In this document: positions 1 to 6,147 of the stretch, piece by piece
How the letters are laid out: each line of letters begins with the position of its first letter
How positions within the stretch are numbered: position 1 is the stretch's first letter
NCBI GenBank assembly: GCA_023388675.1
Contig: JAEWFU010000365.1
Coordinates: 1-8,334, forward strand
Direction of reading: 5' to 3'
DNA: 8,334 bases
Source: Pseudomonadota bacterium
Lineage (GTDB): Bacteria; Pseudomonadota; Alphaproteobacteria; Rhizobiales; Rhizobiaceae
Position numbers and translations under genes: made by a program
Notes under the pieces: generated by a model
Database searches by the model: none
Seen by the model: only the letters and a program-made list of their open reading frames with translations
Told to the model about the DNA's origin: nothing

Positions 1-595
1 TCTTGAAGGTTGCCGCGGGCGTGTCGGTGCCGCCGGGAAGCAGGGCGTTGACCCTGATCCCTCTCGGTCCGTATTCGGCGGCCAGAACCTGTGTCAGTCC
101 CACCACGCCTGCCTTCGCCGCAGCATAGGCTGCCATGCCGGGCATGCCCAAGGTGTAGCCCACGAAGGTGGAGGTGAAGATGATCGAGCCGCCGCCATTT
201 TCAAGCATCGCGGGAATCTGGTGCTTAGCGCCGAGAAACGCCCCGGTCAGGTTCGTGTCGATGGTGTGCTTCCAGCCGTCTAAGGAAACCGTGTGCGATT
301 GACCCATCTCGCCTGTGGCGCCGGCATTGTTGAAGGCAATGTGGAGGCTGCCGAAACGCGACACCGCGAGATCGACGAGTGCGGCGGCATAGGTTTCGTC
401 CGCGACGTCGCCGGCAAGGACGGCTGCTTCGCCGCCGCCCGCCTCGATTTCCGACTTCACGCGGTCCAGTTCCTGTCCGCGCCGCGCAGCCAGAACAAGC
501 CGGGCACCCTGCCTTGCGAAGAGCAGCGCCGTAGCCCGGCCGATCCCGGAGCTTGCACCGGTGACGATCGCCACCTTTCCGTTCAGTGAAAACAT
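1..595 (-). CDS. Short-chain dehydrogenase/reductase (SDR), C-terminus cut off by window edge
   Basis: This is a classical SDR, an NAD(P)(H)-dependent oxidoreductase of the Rossmann fold, probably cytoplasmic; the substrate cannot be told from sequence. Reading from the ATG at 595-593, 198 codons are visible. Seen directly: the cofactor motif TGASSGIG (residues 12-19), GDV (62-64), NNAG (89-92), an Asn in TIDTN (N115), and the active-site stretch with TST (141-143), Y157 and K161 (YAAAK), followed by LLPGGTDTP (185-193). R38 and R39 at the end of the second strand suggest NADP(H) over NAD(H), by inference. Aligned to FabG-like members (SIINIGS versus SIIFTST), the usual catalytic serine is a threonine (T143), with S142 beside it, and the spacing to Y157 is one residue longer than usual. 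A good Shine-Dalgarno (AAGGA on the minus strand, 603-607) sits 7 bases before the start. Family length is about 250 residues, so about 50 are missing. It is divergent from the sox operon and probably not part of it. Confidence 0.93.
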   Translation of the reverse strand, partial: MFSLNGKVAIVTGASSGIGRATALLFARQGARLVLAARRGQELDRVKSEIEAGGGEAAVLAGDVADETYAAALVDLAVSRFGSLHIAFNNAGATGEMGQSHTVSLDGWKHTIDTNLTGAFLGAKHQIPAMLENGGGSIIFTSTFVGYTLGMPGMAAYAAAKAGVVGLTQVLAAEYGPRGIRVNALLPGGTDTPAATFK

Positions 596-826
596 GATTC
601 TGTCCTTGTTGTTGCAGTCGTGTCCGGCCGGACAGTGGGGTGATCGCACCCGGCCGGGCAGGCCAGCCACCCGAAATCGGACAGGGCTTGCGATGGTCGG
701 TCGCTGTCGACGCATTACGGCATGCGCCGTCGCAAACAGTGCAAGAGTGGCCGTGTCATTTCGCTAGTGATACACGGTCCGAGGCTGGCGACAGCCAGAT
801 CGCTTTCGAATTGCGAGCCCACAGCC
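596..826. promoter_or_regulatory. Divergent intergenic region between the SDR gene and soxB
   Basis: This 231-base stretch separates two divergent genes, so it should hold the promoters of both. I could not find a convincing pair of -35 and -10 hexamers for either gene. It contains two GC-rich palindromes near the SDR end (621-634 and 649-658, listed separately). An open frame runs in phase with soxB from an ATG at 722, but the extra 35 codons do not resemble the conserved SoxB N-terminus, so I treat that part as untranslated. No gene or RNA is visible here. Confidence 0.5.
621..658. promoter_or_regulatory. Pair of CCGGCCGG-centred palindromes, possible operator
   Basis: Positions 621-634 read TGTCCGGCCGGACA, a perfect 14-base palindrome. 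Positions 649-658 read CCCGGCCGGG, a perfect 10-base palindrome. Both have the same 8-base core, and their centres are 26 bases apart, about two and a half helical turns. The first lies 26 bases upstream of the SDR start. This is the geometry of a two-site binding region for a dimeric regulator, but it is an inference: no regulator gene is in view, and short GC palindromes arise by chance in DNA of this composition. Confidence 0.3.
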
Positions 827-2080
827 ATGCGCAAATACTCCGCCTTCGCCATCGCCCGGGAAGCGCTTCGCGGCCACAAGGGGTGGGAAGAACAGTGGAC
901 CTCGCCCGAGCCGAAGGCCGAATACGATGTCGTTATCGTCGGCGCCGGCGGTCATGGGTTGGCGACGGCCTACTACCTTGCCAGCGTGCACGGGATCACC
1001 AATGTCGCGGTGGTGGAAAAGGGCTGGCTGGGCGGGGGCAACACCGGCCGCAACACCACGATCATCCGCTCCAACTATCTCTACGACGAGAGCGCGGGCA
1101 TCTACGATCACGCCGTGAAGCTGTGGGACGGGCTTTCGCAGGAGCTGAACTACAACGTCATGTATTCCGCGCGTGGCGTGATGATGCTGGCGCATAACGT
1201 GCACGACGTGCAGGTGTTCAAGCGGCACATCCACGCCAACCGGCTCAACGGTGTCGACAATGAATGGCTGACACCGGAGCAGGCGAAGGAATATTGCCCG
1301 CCGCTCAATATTTCGAAGGGCGCGCGCTATCCGGTCATGGGTGCGGCGCTGCAAAGGCGTGGCGGCACGGCGCGGCACGATGCAGTCGCTTGGGGCTATG
1401 CGCGCGGCGCGTCGGCGCGGGGCGTCGACATCATCCAGAATTGCGAGGTGACGGGAATCCGTCGCGCGCCGCAGGGTCATGTCCTTGGCGTCGAGACGAG
1501 CAAGGGGTTCATCGGCGCGAAGAAGGTGGGTGTCGTGGCGGCCGGGCATTCATCCGTCATCATGCAGATGGCCGATGTGCGCATGCCCCTGGAAAGTTAT
1601 CCGCTGCAGGCGCTGGTATCAGAACCGGTCAAGCCGGTGTTCCCGTGCGTGGTCATGTCCAACACGGTGCACGCCTATATCTCGCAGTCCGACAAGGGCG
1701 AACTGGTGATCGGCGCCGGAACCGACCAGTACACCTCCTATTCGCAGACAGGCGGATTGCACATCCTCAACCATACGCTCGACGCGATCTGCGAGATGTT
1801 CCCGATGTTCACGCGCATGAAGATGCTGCGTTCGTGGGGCGGCATCGTCGATGTGACACCCGACCGCTCCCCGATTATGGCGAAGACGCCGGTGAAGGGG
1901 CTCTACGTCAATTGCGGCTGGGGGACCGGCGGCTTCAAGGCCACGCCCGGCTCGGGCCACGTCTTCGCCCATACGATCGCGCGCGACGAGCCGCACGCGA
2001 TCAATGCGCCGTTCACGCTGGAGCGTTTCCGCACCGGGCGATTGATCGACGAGGCGGCCGCTGCCGCCGTGGCGCACTGA
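827..2080 (+). CDS. soxB: Sarcosine oxidase beta subunit
   Basis: This is the beta subunit of heterotetrameric sarcosine oxidase, a DAO-type flavoprotein that holds the catalytic FAD and oxidises sarcosine. The product is 417 residues, normal for the family. Visible features are the dinucleotide-binding motif GAGGHG (39-44) after YDVVIV, an acidic residue at the end of the second strand ([15 protein letters not shown], 62-76), the segment [12 protein letters not shown] (178-189) whose H184 is the candidate for covalent FMN attachment known in this family, and the C-terminal [13 protein letters not shown] (365-377) with K371 at the place of the conserved active-site lysine. I chose the ATG at 827 because [16 protein letters not shown] is the typical SoxB N-terminus. 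An in-frame ATG at 722 would add 35 non-conserved residues. The ribosome-binding site is weak (GCGAG about 9 bases upstream). It is the first gene of the operon; soxD follows after 21 bases. Confidence 0.96.
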   Translation: MRKYSAFAIAREALRGHKGWEEQWTSPEPKAEYDVVIVGAGGHGLATAYYLASVHGITNVAVVEKGWLGGGNTGRNTTIIRSNYLYDESAGIYDHAVKLWDGLSQELNYNVMYSARGVMMLAHNVHDVQVFKRHIHANRLNGVDNEWLTPEQAKEYCPPLNISKGARYPVMGAALQRRGGTARHDAVAWGYARGASARGVDIIQNCEVTGIRRAPQGHVLGVETSKGFIGAKKVGVVAAGHSSVIMQMADVRMPLESYPLQALVSEPVKPVFPCVVMSNTVHAYISQSDKGELVIGAGTDQYTSYSQTGGLHILNHTLDAICEMFPMFTRMKMLRSWGGIVDVTPDRSPIMAKTPVKGLYVNCGWGTGGFKATPGSGHVFAHTIARDEPHAINAPFTLERFRTGRLIDEAAAAAVAH

Positions 2081-2101
2081 GAACATTCGAGGGAGCGAGC
2101 C

Positions 2102-2395
2102 ATGCTGCTGATCCGTTGCCCCTATTGTGAAGAAGAACGACCGGAGCTCGAATTCCGGCATGCCGGCGAGGCGCATCTCGTCAGGCCGTCGAACATCACC
2201 GAGATGAGCGATGAGGATTTCGAGGGCTACTTTTTCATCCGGCAGAATCCCAAGGGGCTGGTCTATGAACGCTGGCGGCACGTCCACGGCTGCGCGCGCT
2301 TCTTCAACGCCGTGCGCGACACGGTCAGCGACAAGTTCGTGATGACTTACAAGGCCGGCGAGAAGAAGCCGTCCGTGAAAGAGGGGTCACGGTGA
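2102..2395 (+). CDS. soxD: Sarcosine oxidase delta subunit (zinc-binding)
   Basis: This is the small delta subunit of heterotetrameric sarcosine oxidase, a structural subunit that binds zinc and has no catalytic site. At 97 residues it has the normal size. The sequence shows the N-terminal CPYC (C6, C9) and later WRHVHGC (58-64). C6 and C9 with H60 and C64 match the spacing of the Cys-Cys-His-Cys zinc site known from the crystallised enzymes. EFRHAGEAHLVRP and FNAVRDTVSDKF are also typical of the family. The start has a strong Shine-Dalgarno (GAGGGAG, 2089-2095) 6 bases upstream. The gene follows soxB closely. It is normally followed almost directly by soxA, but here a 214-base gap with an inverted-repeat element intervenes. 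Its stop TGA (2393-2395) overlaps a GTG at 2392 that opens another short frame. Confidence 0.95.
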   Translation: MLLIRCPYCEEERPELEFRHAGEAHLVRPSNITEMSDEDFEGYFFIRQNPKGLVYERWRHVHGCARFFNAVRDTVSDKFVMTYKAGEKKPSVKEGSR

Positions 2396-2416
2396 ACGGA
2401 AACGCCCTACGTTGCC

Positions 2417-2566
2417 CCCCTCCGTCCTGCCGGACATCTCCCCCACGAGGGGGGAGATCGGCAGCTTCATGTGCACCACTCCTTCTGCAGCGCCTACGAT
2501 TGGCGAAAGCCGGGCGGCCGGCTGATCTTCCCCCTCGTGGGGGAGATGTCCGGCAGGACAGAGGGG
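2417..2566. repeat. RIME-like intergenic inverted-repeat element inside the sox operon
   Basis: Two 36-base arms (2417-2452 and 2531-2566) are reverse complements with a single mismatch (C at 2423 against A at 2560). Each arm contains CCTGCCGGACATCTCCCCCA or its complement. They flank a 78-base centre. The left arm with its inner flank also folds on itself: ATCTCCCCC (2436-2444) pairs with GGGGGAGAT (2450-2458) around a 5-base loop. The right arm with its inner flank folds similarly around 2525-2547 with one bulged T. Two terminal palindromes of this kind are the architecture of RIME elements of rhizobia, and I recall the CTGCCGGACATCTCCCCC motif as very common between genes in Mesorhizobium and relatives. 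No transposase and no clear target duplication is visible. Transcribed as part of the operon, it could act as an RNA processing, stability or attenuation element; that is inference. Confidence 0.85.
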
Positions 2567-2609
2567 CGCGCGAAGGAACGCGGACATTGCATCTGGAGAG
2601 TTTTTCGGC

Positions 2610-5603
2610 ATGACCACCTCCTACCGCATCGCAGGCAAGGGCCGGCTGACGCCTGCCAGAGTGTCGCGCTTCACGTTCGATGGCGTGGGCTATGCGGGGC
2701 TGGAGGGCGACACACTTGCTTCCGCCCTGCTCGCAAATGGCGTCCATCTGGTTGGCCGGTCGTTCAAGTATCACCGGCCGCGCGGCTTCCTGTCGGCAGG
2801 TGCGGAAGAACCGAACGCACTGGTCGGCATCCATCGCGACGCCGCGCGCAAGACACCCAACGTGCGCGCGACGGTTCAGGAACTCTATGACGGGCTCACC
2901 GCCGTCTCGCAGAACCGCTGGCCCTCGCTGAAGATGGATGTGGGCGCGGTCAACGATCTCGCCTCGCCCTTCTTCTCCGCCGGCTTCTACTACAAGACCT
3001 TCATGTGGCCGAAGGCGGCATGGAAGCATCTCTACGAGCCGAAGATCCGCTCGGCTGCCGGCCTCGGCGTCTCGCCCGACCAGCCCGATCCCGATCGCTA
3101 TGCTGCGCGTTATGCGCATTGCGATGTGCTGATCGTCGGTGGCGGCGCGGCGGGGCTTGCTGCCGCGCTGAGCGCGGCCGAGGCGGGCGCCCGGGTGATC
3201 ATTGCCGATGAACAGGCGGAGCCTGGCGGCGCGTTGCGGTTTGAGACCGGCACGACGGTCGAAGGCAAGGATGGTTGGGGCTGGGCGACCGAGGCGGCGG
3301 CACGCCTGTCGGCAATGGACAATGTGCGCCTGCTGACCCGCACTACAGCCTTCGGCTACTACGCCCAGAACTTCGTCGGCCTCGTCGAGCGCGTGACCGA
3401 CCATCTCGCAGGGCCATTGCCTGACCTGCCGCGCGAGCGGTTGTGGCAGGTGCGGGCCAGGCGCGTCGTGCTGGCGACCGGGGCCATCGAGCGGCATATG
3501 GTGTTTCCCGACAATGACCGGCCGGGCGTGATGCTGGCATCGGCCGCGCGTACCTATCTCAATCACTACGGCGTTGCGGTCGGCAAGTCGGTCGGCATCT
3601 ATACGGCCAACGACTCGGCCTATCATGCCGCGATCGACCTGAAGAAGGCCGGCGTGGACGTCGCGGCGATCGTCGATCTCCGCGACAATCCGCAAGGCCC
3701 CGCCATCGACGAGGCGAGGGGCCTCGGCATCGAGATCAATGCCGGCCGCGCCGTCGCCGGCGTTTCCGGCCGTCAGCGCGTCTCGGCAATGACGGTGCAG
3801 CCGAAAAACGGCGGCGCCTCGCGCACGATTGCTGTGGACGCGCTGCTCACCTCCGCCGGCTGGACACCGTCCGTGCATCTCTTCTCACAGTCGCGCGGCA
3901 AAGTGGCTTTCGACGAGCCGGGCAGGCGGTTCCTGCCGGGCACTTACGCGCAGGACTGCGTGTCGGTCGGTGCGTGCAACGGGACCGACGAACTCGGCGC
4001 GCTTCTGGGCGAGGCCGCCGCGGCGGGTCACGCCGCCGCCAAGGCAGCAGGCATCAAGGTCGGCCGCGTGTCGAAACCGAAGGCATCGACCGGCGAAGGT
4101 TGGGCCGGCGGCATGCTGGGTGCCGCACCTGGGGCCGGCGCCGATTCAAAGGCGAAGGCTTTCGTCGACTTCCAGAACGACGTCACCGCCAAGGATATCC
4201 GCCAGGCCGTGCGCGAGGGCATGCGCTCTATCGAGCACGTCAAGCGCTTCACCACGAACGGCATGGCGACGGATCAGGGCAAGACCTCGAACCTGCACGG
4301 ACTTGCCATTGCAGCCGAGACGCTCGGCAAGCCCATCCCCGAGGTCGGGCTGACGACGTTCCGAGCGCCGTATACGCCGGTGACCTTCGGTGCGATCGTC
4401 AACCACGCAAGAGGGAGCCTGTTCGACCCGACGCGGCGCACCGCCATGCATGGCTGGGCCGAAGCGCACGGTGCCGTGTTCGAGGACGTCGGCCAGTGGA
4501 AACGCGCCTGGTATTTCCCGCGCGCCGGCGAGGACATGCACGCTGCCGTCAACCGGGAATGTCGCACGGTGCGGCAGGCGGCCGGGATCTTCGATGCGTC
4601 GACGCTCGGCAAGATCGAGGTAGTCGGTCCCGACGCCGCGACCTTCATGGAATTGCTCTATACTAATCCGTGGCAGAAGCTTGCCCCCGGCCGCTGCCGC
4701 TACGGGATCATGCTGCGGGAGGACGGCTTCATCTACGACGACGGCGTGGTGGGCAGGCTCGCGGATGACCGCTTCCACGTCACCACCACGACGGGCGGCG
4801 CGGCCCGCGTGATGAATCACATGGAGGATTATCTCCAGACCGAGTTCCCGCATCTCAAGGTCTATCTCACATCGATTTCCGAGCAGTGGGCAGTGATCGC
4901 CGTGCAGGGGCCGAAATCCCGCGACATCATTGCACCGCTCGTGGAAGGTATCGACCTGTCGGACGCCGCCATGCCGCATATGTCGGTGCGGGAGGGTCAT
5001 ATCTGCGGCGTGCCAGCGCGTCTCTTCCGCATGTCCTTCACCGGCGAGCGCGGCTTCGAGATCAACGTTCCGGCCGATTACGGCCAGGCCGTATGGGAGG
5101 CCGTCTGGGCGGAGGCCGAGAAGCACGACGCCTGCGCCTACGGCACCGAGGCGATGCACGTGCTGCGGGCCGAAAAAGGCTACATCATCGTCGGGCAGGA
5201 GACCGATGGCACGGTGACGCCGAACGACGCCGGGCTCGACTGGGCGGTCGGCAAGAAGAAGACCGATTTCGTCGGCATTCGCGGGTTGATGCGTCCCGAC
5301 CTCGTCGCTCCGGGCCGCAAGCAGCTCGTCGGCTTGAAGACGAAGGATCCGAAAACGGTGATCGAGGAAGGCGCGCAGATCGTTGCCGATCCGAACCAGC
5401 CGGTTCCTATGAAGATGATCGGGCACGTCACCTCGTCCTACTGGTCGGAGAATTGCGGCCATTCGATAGCGCTGGCCCTCGTTGCCGATGGCCGCGCACG
5501 CATGGGGCAAACGCTGCACGTGCCGATGCCGGACCGTACGATCGAGGTCGAAGTGACCGGAACCGTCTTCTTCGACGAGAAGGGAGAGCGTCTCGATGGC
5601 TAG
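2610..5603 (+). CDS. soxA: Sarcosine oxidase alpha subunit
   Basis: This is the large alpha subunit of heterotetrameric sarcosine oxidase. In the family it binds NAD and tetrahydrofolate, shares FMN with the beta subunit, and transfers the methyl carbon to folate. At 997 residues it is full length. Domains in order: an N-terminal ferredoxin-like domain (about 10-95, with RSFKYHRPRGFLSAGAEEPN) that has no cysteines and so cannot bind an iron-sulphur cluster, normal for SoxA; a pyridine nucleotide-disulphide oxidoreductase-like domain with GGGAAG at 177-182; a SoxA_A3-type segment (about 519-575, DFQNDVTAKDIRQAVREGM); then a GcvT-like folate domain (about 600-885) and the GcvT C-terminal barrel (about 890-985). 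The first cysteine is C171. The ATG at 2610 is preceded by GGAGAG, about 10 bases upstream, and the protein begins MTTSYRIAGKGRLTPARV, as expected. It overlaps soxG by 8 bases. Confidence 0.97.
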   Translation: MTTSYRIAGKGRLTPARVSRFTFDGVGYAGLEGDTLASALLANGVHLVGRSFKYHRPRGFLSAGAEEPNALVGIHRDAARKTPNVRATVQELYDGLTAVSQNRWPSLKMDVGAVNDLASPFFSAGFYYKTFMWPKAAWKHLYEPKIRSAAGLGVSPDQPDPDRYAARYAHCDVLIVGGGAAGLAAALSAAEAGARVIIADEQAEPGGALRFETGTTVEGKDGWGWATEAAARLSAMDNVRLLTRTTAFGYYAQNFVGLVERVTDHLAGPLPDLPRERLWQVRARRVVLATGAIERHMVFPDNDRPGVMLASAARTYLNHYGVAVGKSVGIYTANDSAYHAAIDLKKAGVDVAAIVDLRDNPQGPAIDEARGLGIEINAGRAVAGVSGRQRVSAMTVQPKNGGASRTIAVDALLTSAGWTPSVHLFSQSRGKVAFDEPGRRFLPGTYAQDCVSVGACNGTDELGALLGEAAAAGHAAAKAAGIKVGRVSKPKASTGEGWAGGMLGAAPGAGADSKAKAFVDFQNDVTAKDIRQAVREGMRSIEHVKRFTTNGMATDQGKTSNLHGLAIAAETLGKPIPEVGLTTFRAPYTPVTFGAIVNHARGSLFDPTRRTAMHGWAEAHGAVFEDVGQWKRAWYFPRAGEDMHAAVNRECRTVRQAAGIFDASTLGKIEVVGPDAATFMELLYTNPWQKLAPGRCRYGIMLREDGFIYDDGVVGRLADDRFHVTTTTGGAARVMNHMEDYLQTEFPHLKVYLTSISEQWAVIAVQGPKSRDIIAPLVEGIDLSDAAMPHMSVREGHICGVPARLFRMSFTGERGFEINVPADYGQAVWEAVWAEAEKHDACAYGTEAMHVLRAEKGYIIVGQETDGTVTPNDAGLDWAVGKKKTDFVGIRGLMRPDLVAPGRKQLVGLKTKDPKTVIEEGAQIVADPNQPVPMKMIGHVTSSYWSENCGHSIALALVADGRARMGQTLHVPMPDRTIEVEVTGTVFFDEKGERLDG

Positions 5604-6147
5604 AACCGAAGCCGCCCGCAAACCCGTGCTCGAAGGCCGGATGGTCAATCACGCGTGGGTCAGTGTCACGCCGGCGGGAGCTGCAAAGCGGCTTTCCCTG
5701 CGCGCGCCGGCAGAGAGTGTCGCGTCTTTATCGCGCGCCCTCGGCTTGAAGTTGCCGGAGAGGCCGAAGCAATCCGTGCAGAAAGGCGACCGTGCGGCCC
5801 TCTGGCTCGGACCTGACGAATGGCTGCTGATCGATGGTACCGAGAGCAACCTCGATGTGGCAATTGATCGGGTCAGGGTGTTCCATTCGGCCGTCGATGT
5901 CTCGCATCGCAATGTCGGGATCATGGTCGAAGGCGAGGGCGCCGAGGCGACGATCGCCGCAGGCTGTCCGCAGGACGTCTCGCTTCAGGCCTTTCCCGTC
6001 GGCGCATGTTCACGGACCGTGCTGGGCAAGATCGAAATCGTGCTGTGGCGAACCGGCGAAACGCAGTTCCGCGTCGAGTGCTGGCGGTCGTTTGCCGACT
6101 ACGCCTTCACCTTTCTTGCCGAAGCTGCAAGGGACGCCAACAGCTAG
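5596..6147 (+). CDS. soxG: Sarcosine oxidase gamma subunit
   Basis: This is the gamma subunit of heterotetrameric sarcosine oxidase, related to the folate-binding GcvT/YgfZ fold and associated with the alpha subunit. It has 183 residues, within the family's usual range. Recognisable SoxG stretches are WLGPDEWLLI (70-79), HSAVDVSHRNVGIMVEG (96-112), AAGCPQDVSLQAFPVG (121-136) and a C-terminal TQFRVECWRSFADYAFTFL (155-173). The ATG at 5596 lies inside the last codons of soxA, giving an 8-base overlap that suggests translational coupling, and it is preceded by GGGAG (5582-5586). A second in-frame ATG at 5641 is possible but less favoured. It is the last gene of the operon. Its stop TAG (6145-6147) overlaps the stop of the convergent c-di-GMP gene, and no intrinsic terminator is visible after it. 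Confidence 0.93.
   Translation: MARTEAARKPVLEGRMVNHAWVSVTPAGAAKRLSLRAPAESVASLSRALGLKLPERPKQSVQKGDRAALWLGPDEWLLIDGTESNLDVAIDRVRVFHSAVDVSHRNVGIMVEGEGAEATIAAGCPQDVSLQAFPVGACSRTVLGKIEIVLWRTGETQFRVECWRSFADYAFTFLAEAARDANS

Noticed and set aside
722..826. N-terminal extension of soxB from an in-frame ATG at 722
   Set aside because: The 35 extra residues do not look like SoxB, have no ribosome-binding site, and the conserved N-terminus begins at 827.
764..1549. Minus-strand open frame of 261 codons opposite soxB
   Set aside because: It is antisense to conserved SoxB and has low-complexity Arg/Ala/His-rich content with no family resemblance.
2436..2458. Hairpin after soxD as an intrinsic terminator
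   Set aside because: The stem is strong but no run of T follows it, and the downstream sox genes must be transcribed; it is better explained as part of the repeat element.
2417..2566. CRISPR array or insertion sequence
   Set aside because: There is only one pair of inverted arms, no direct repeats with spacers, and no transposase coding sequence.
2325..3878. Long minus-strand open frame of 517 codons opposite soxD, the repeat and soxA
   Set aside because: It lies antisense to well-recognised sox coding sequence. Its residue mix is rich in Arg, Ala and His with no recognisable domain, as expected for a shadow frame in GC-rich DNA.
4146..5648. Long minus-strand open frame of 500 codons opposite soxA
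   Set aside because: It is antisense to the folate-binding half of SoxA, shows no known motif, and is explained by codon bias keeping the opposite frame open.
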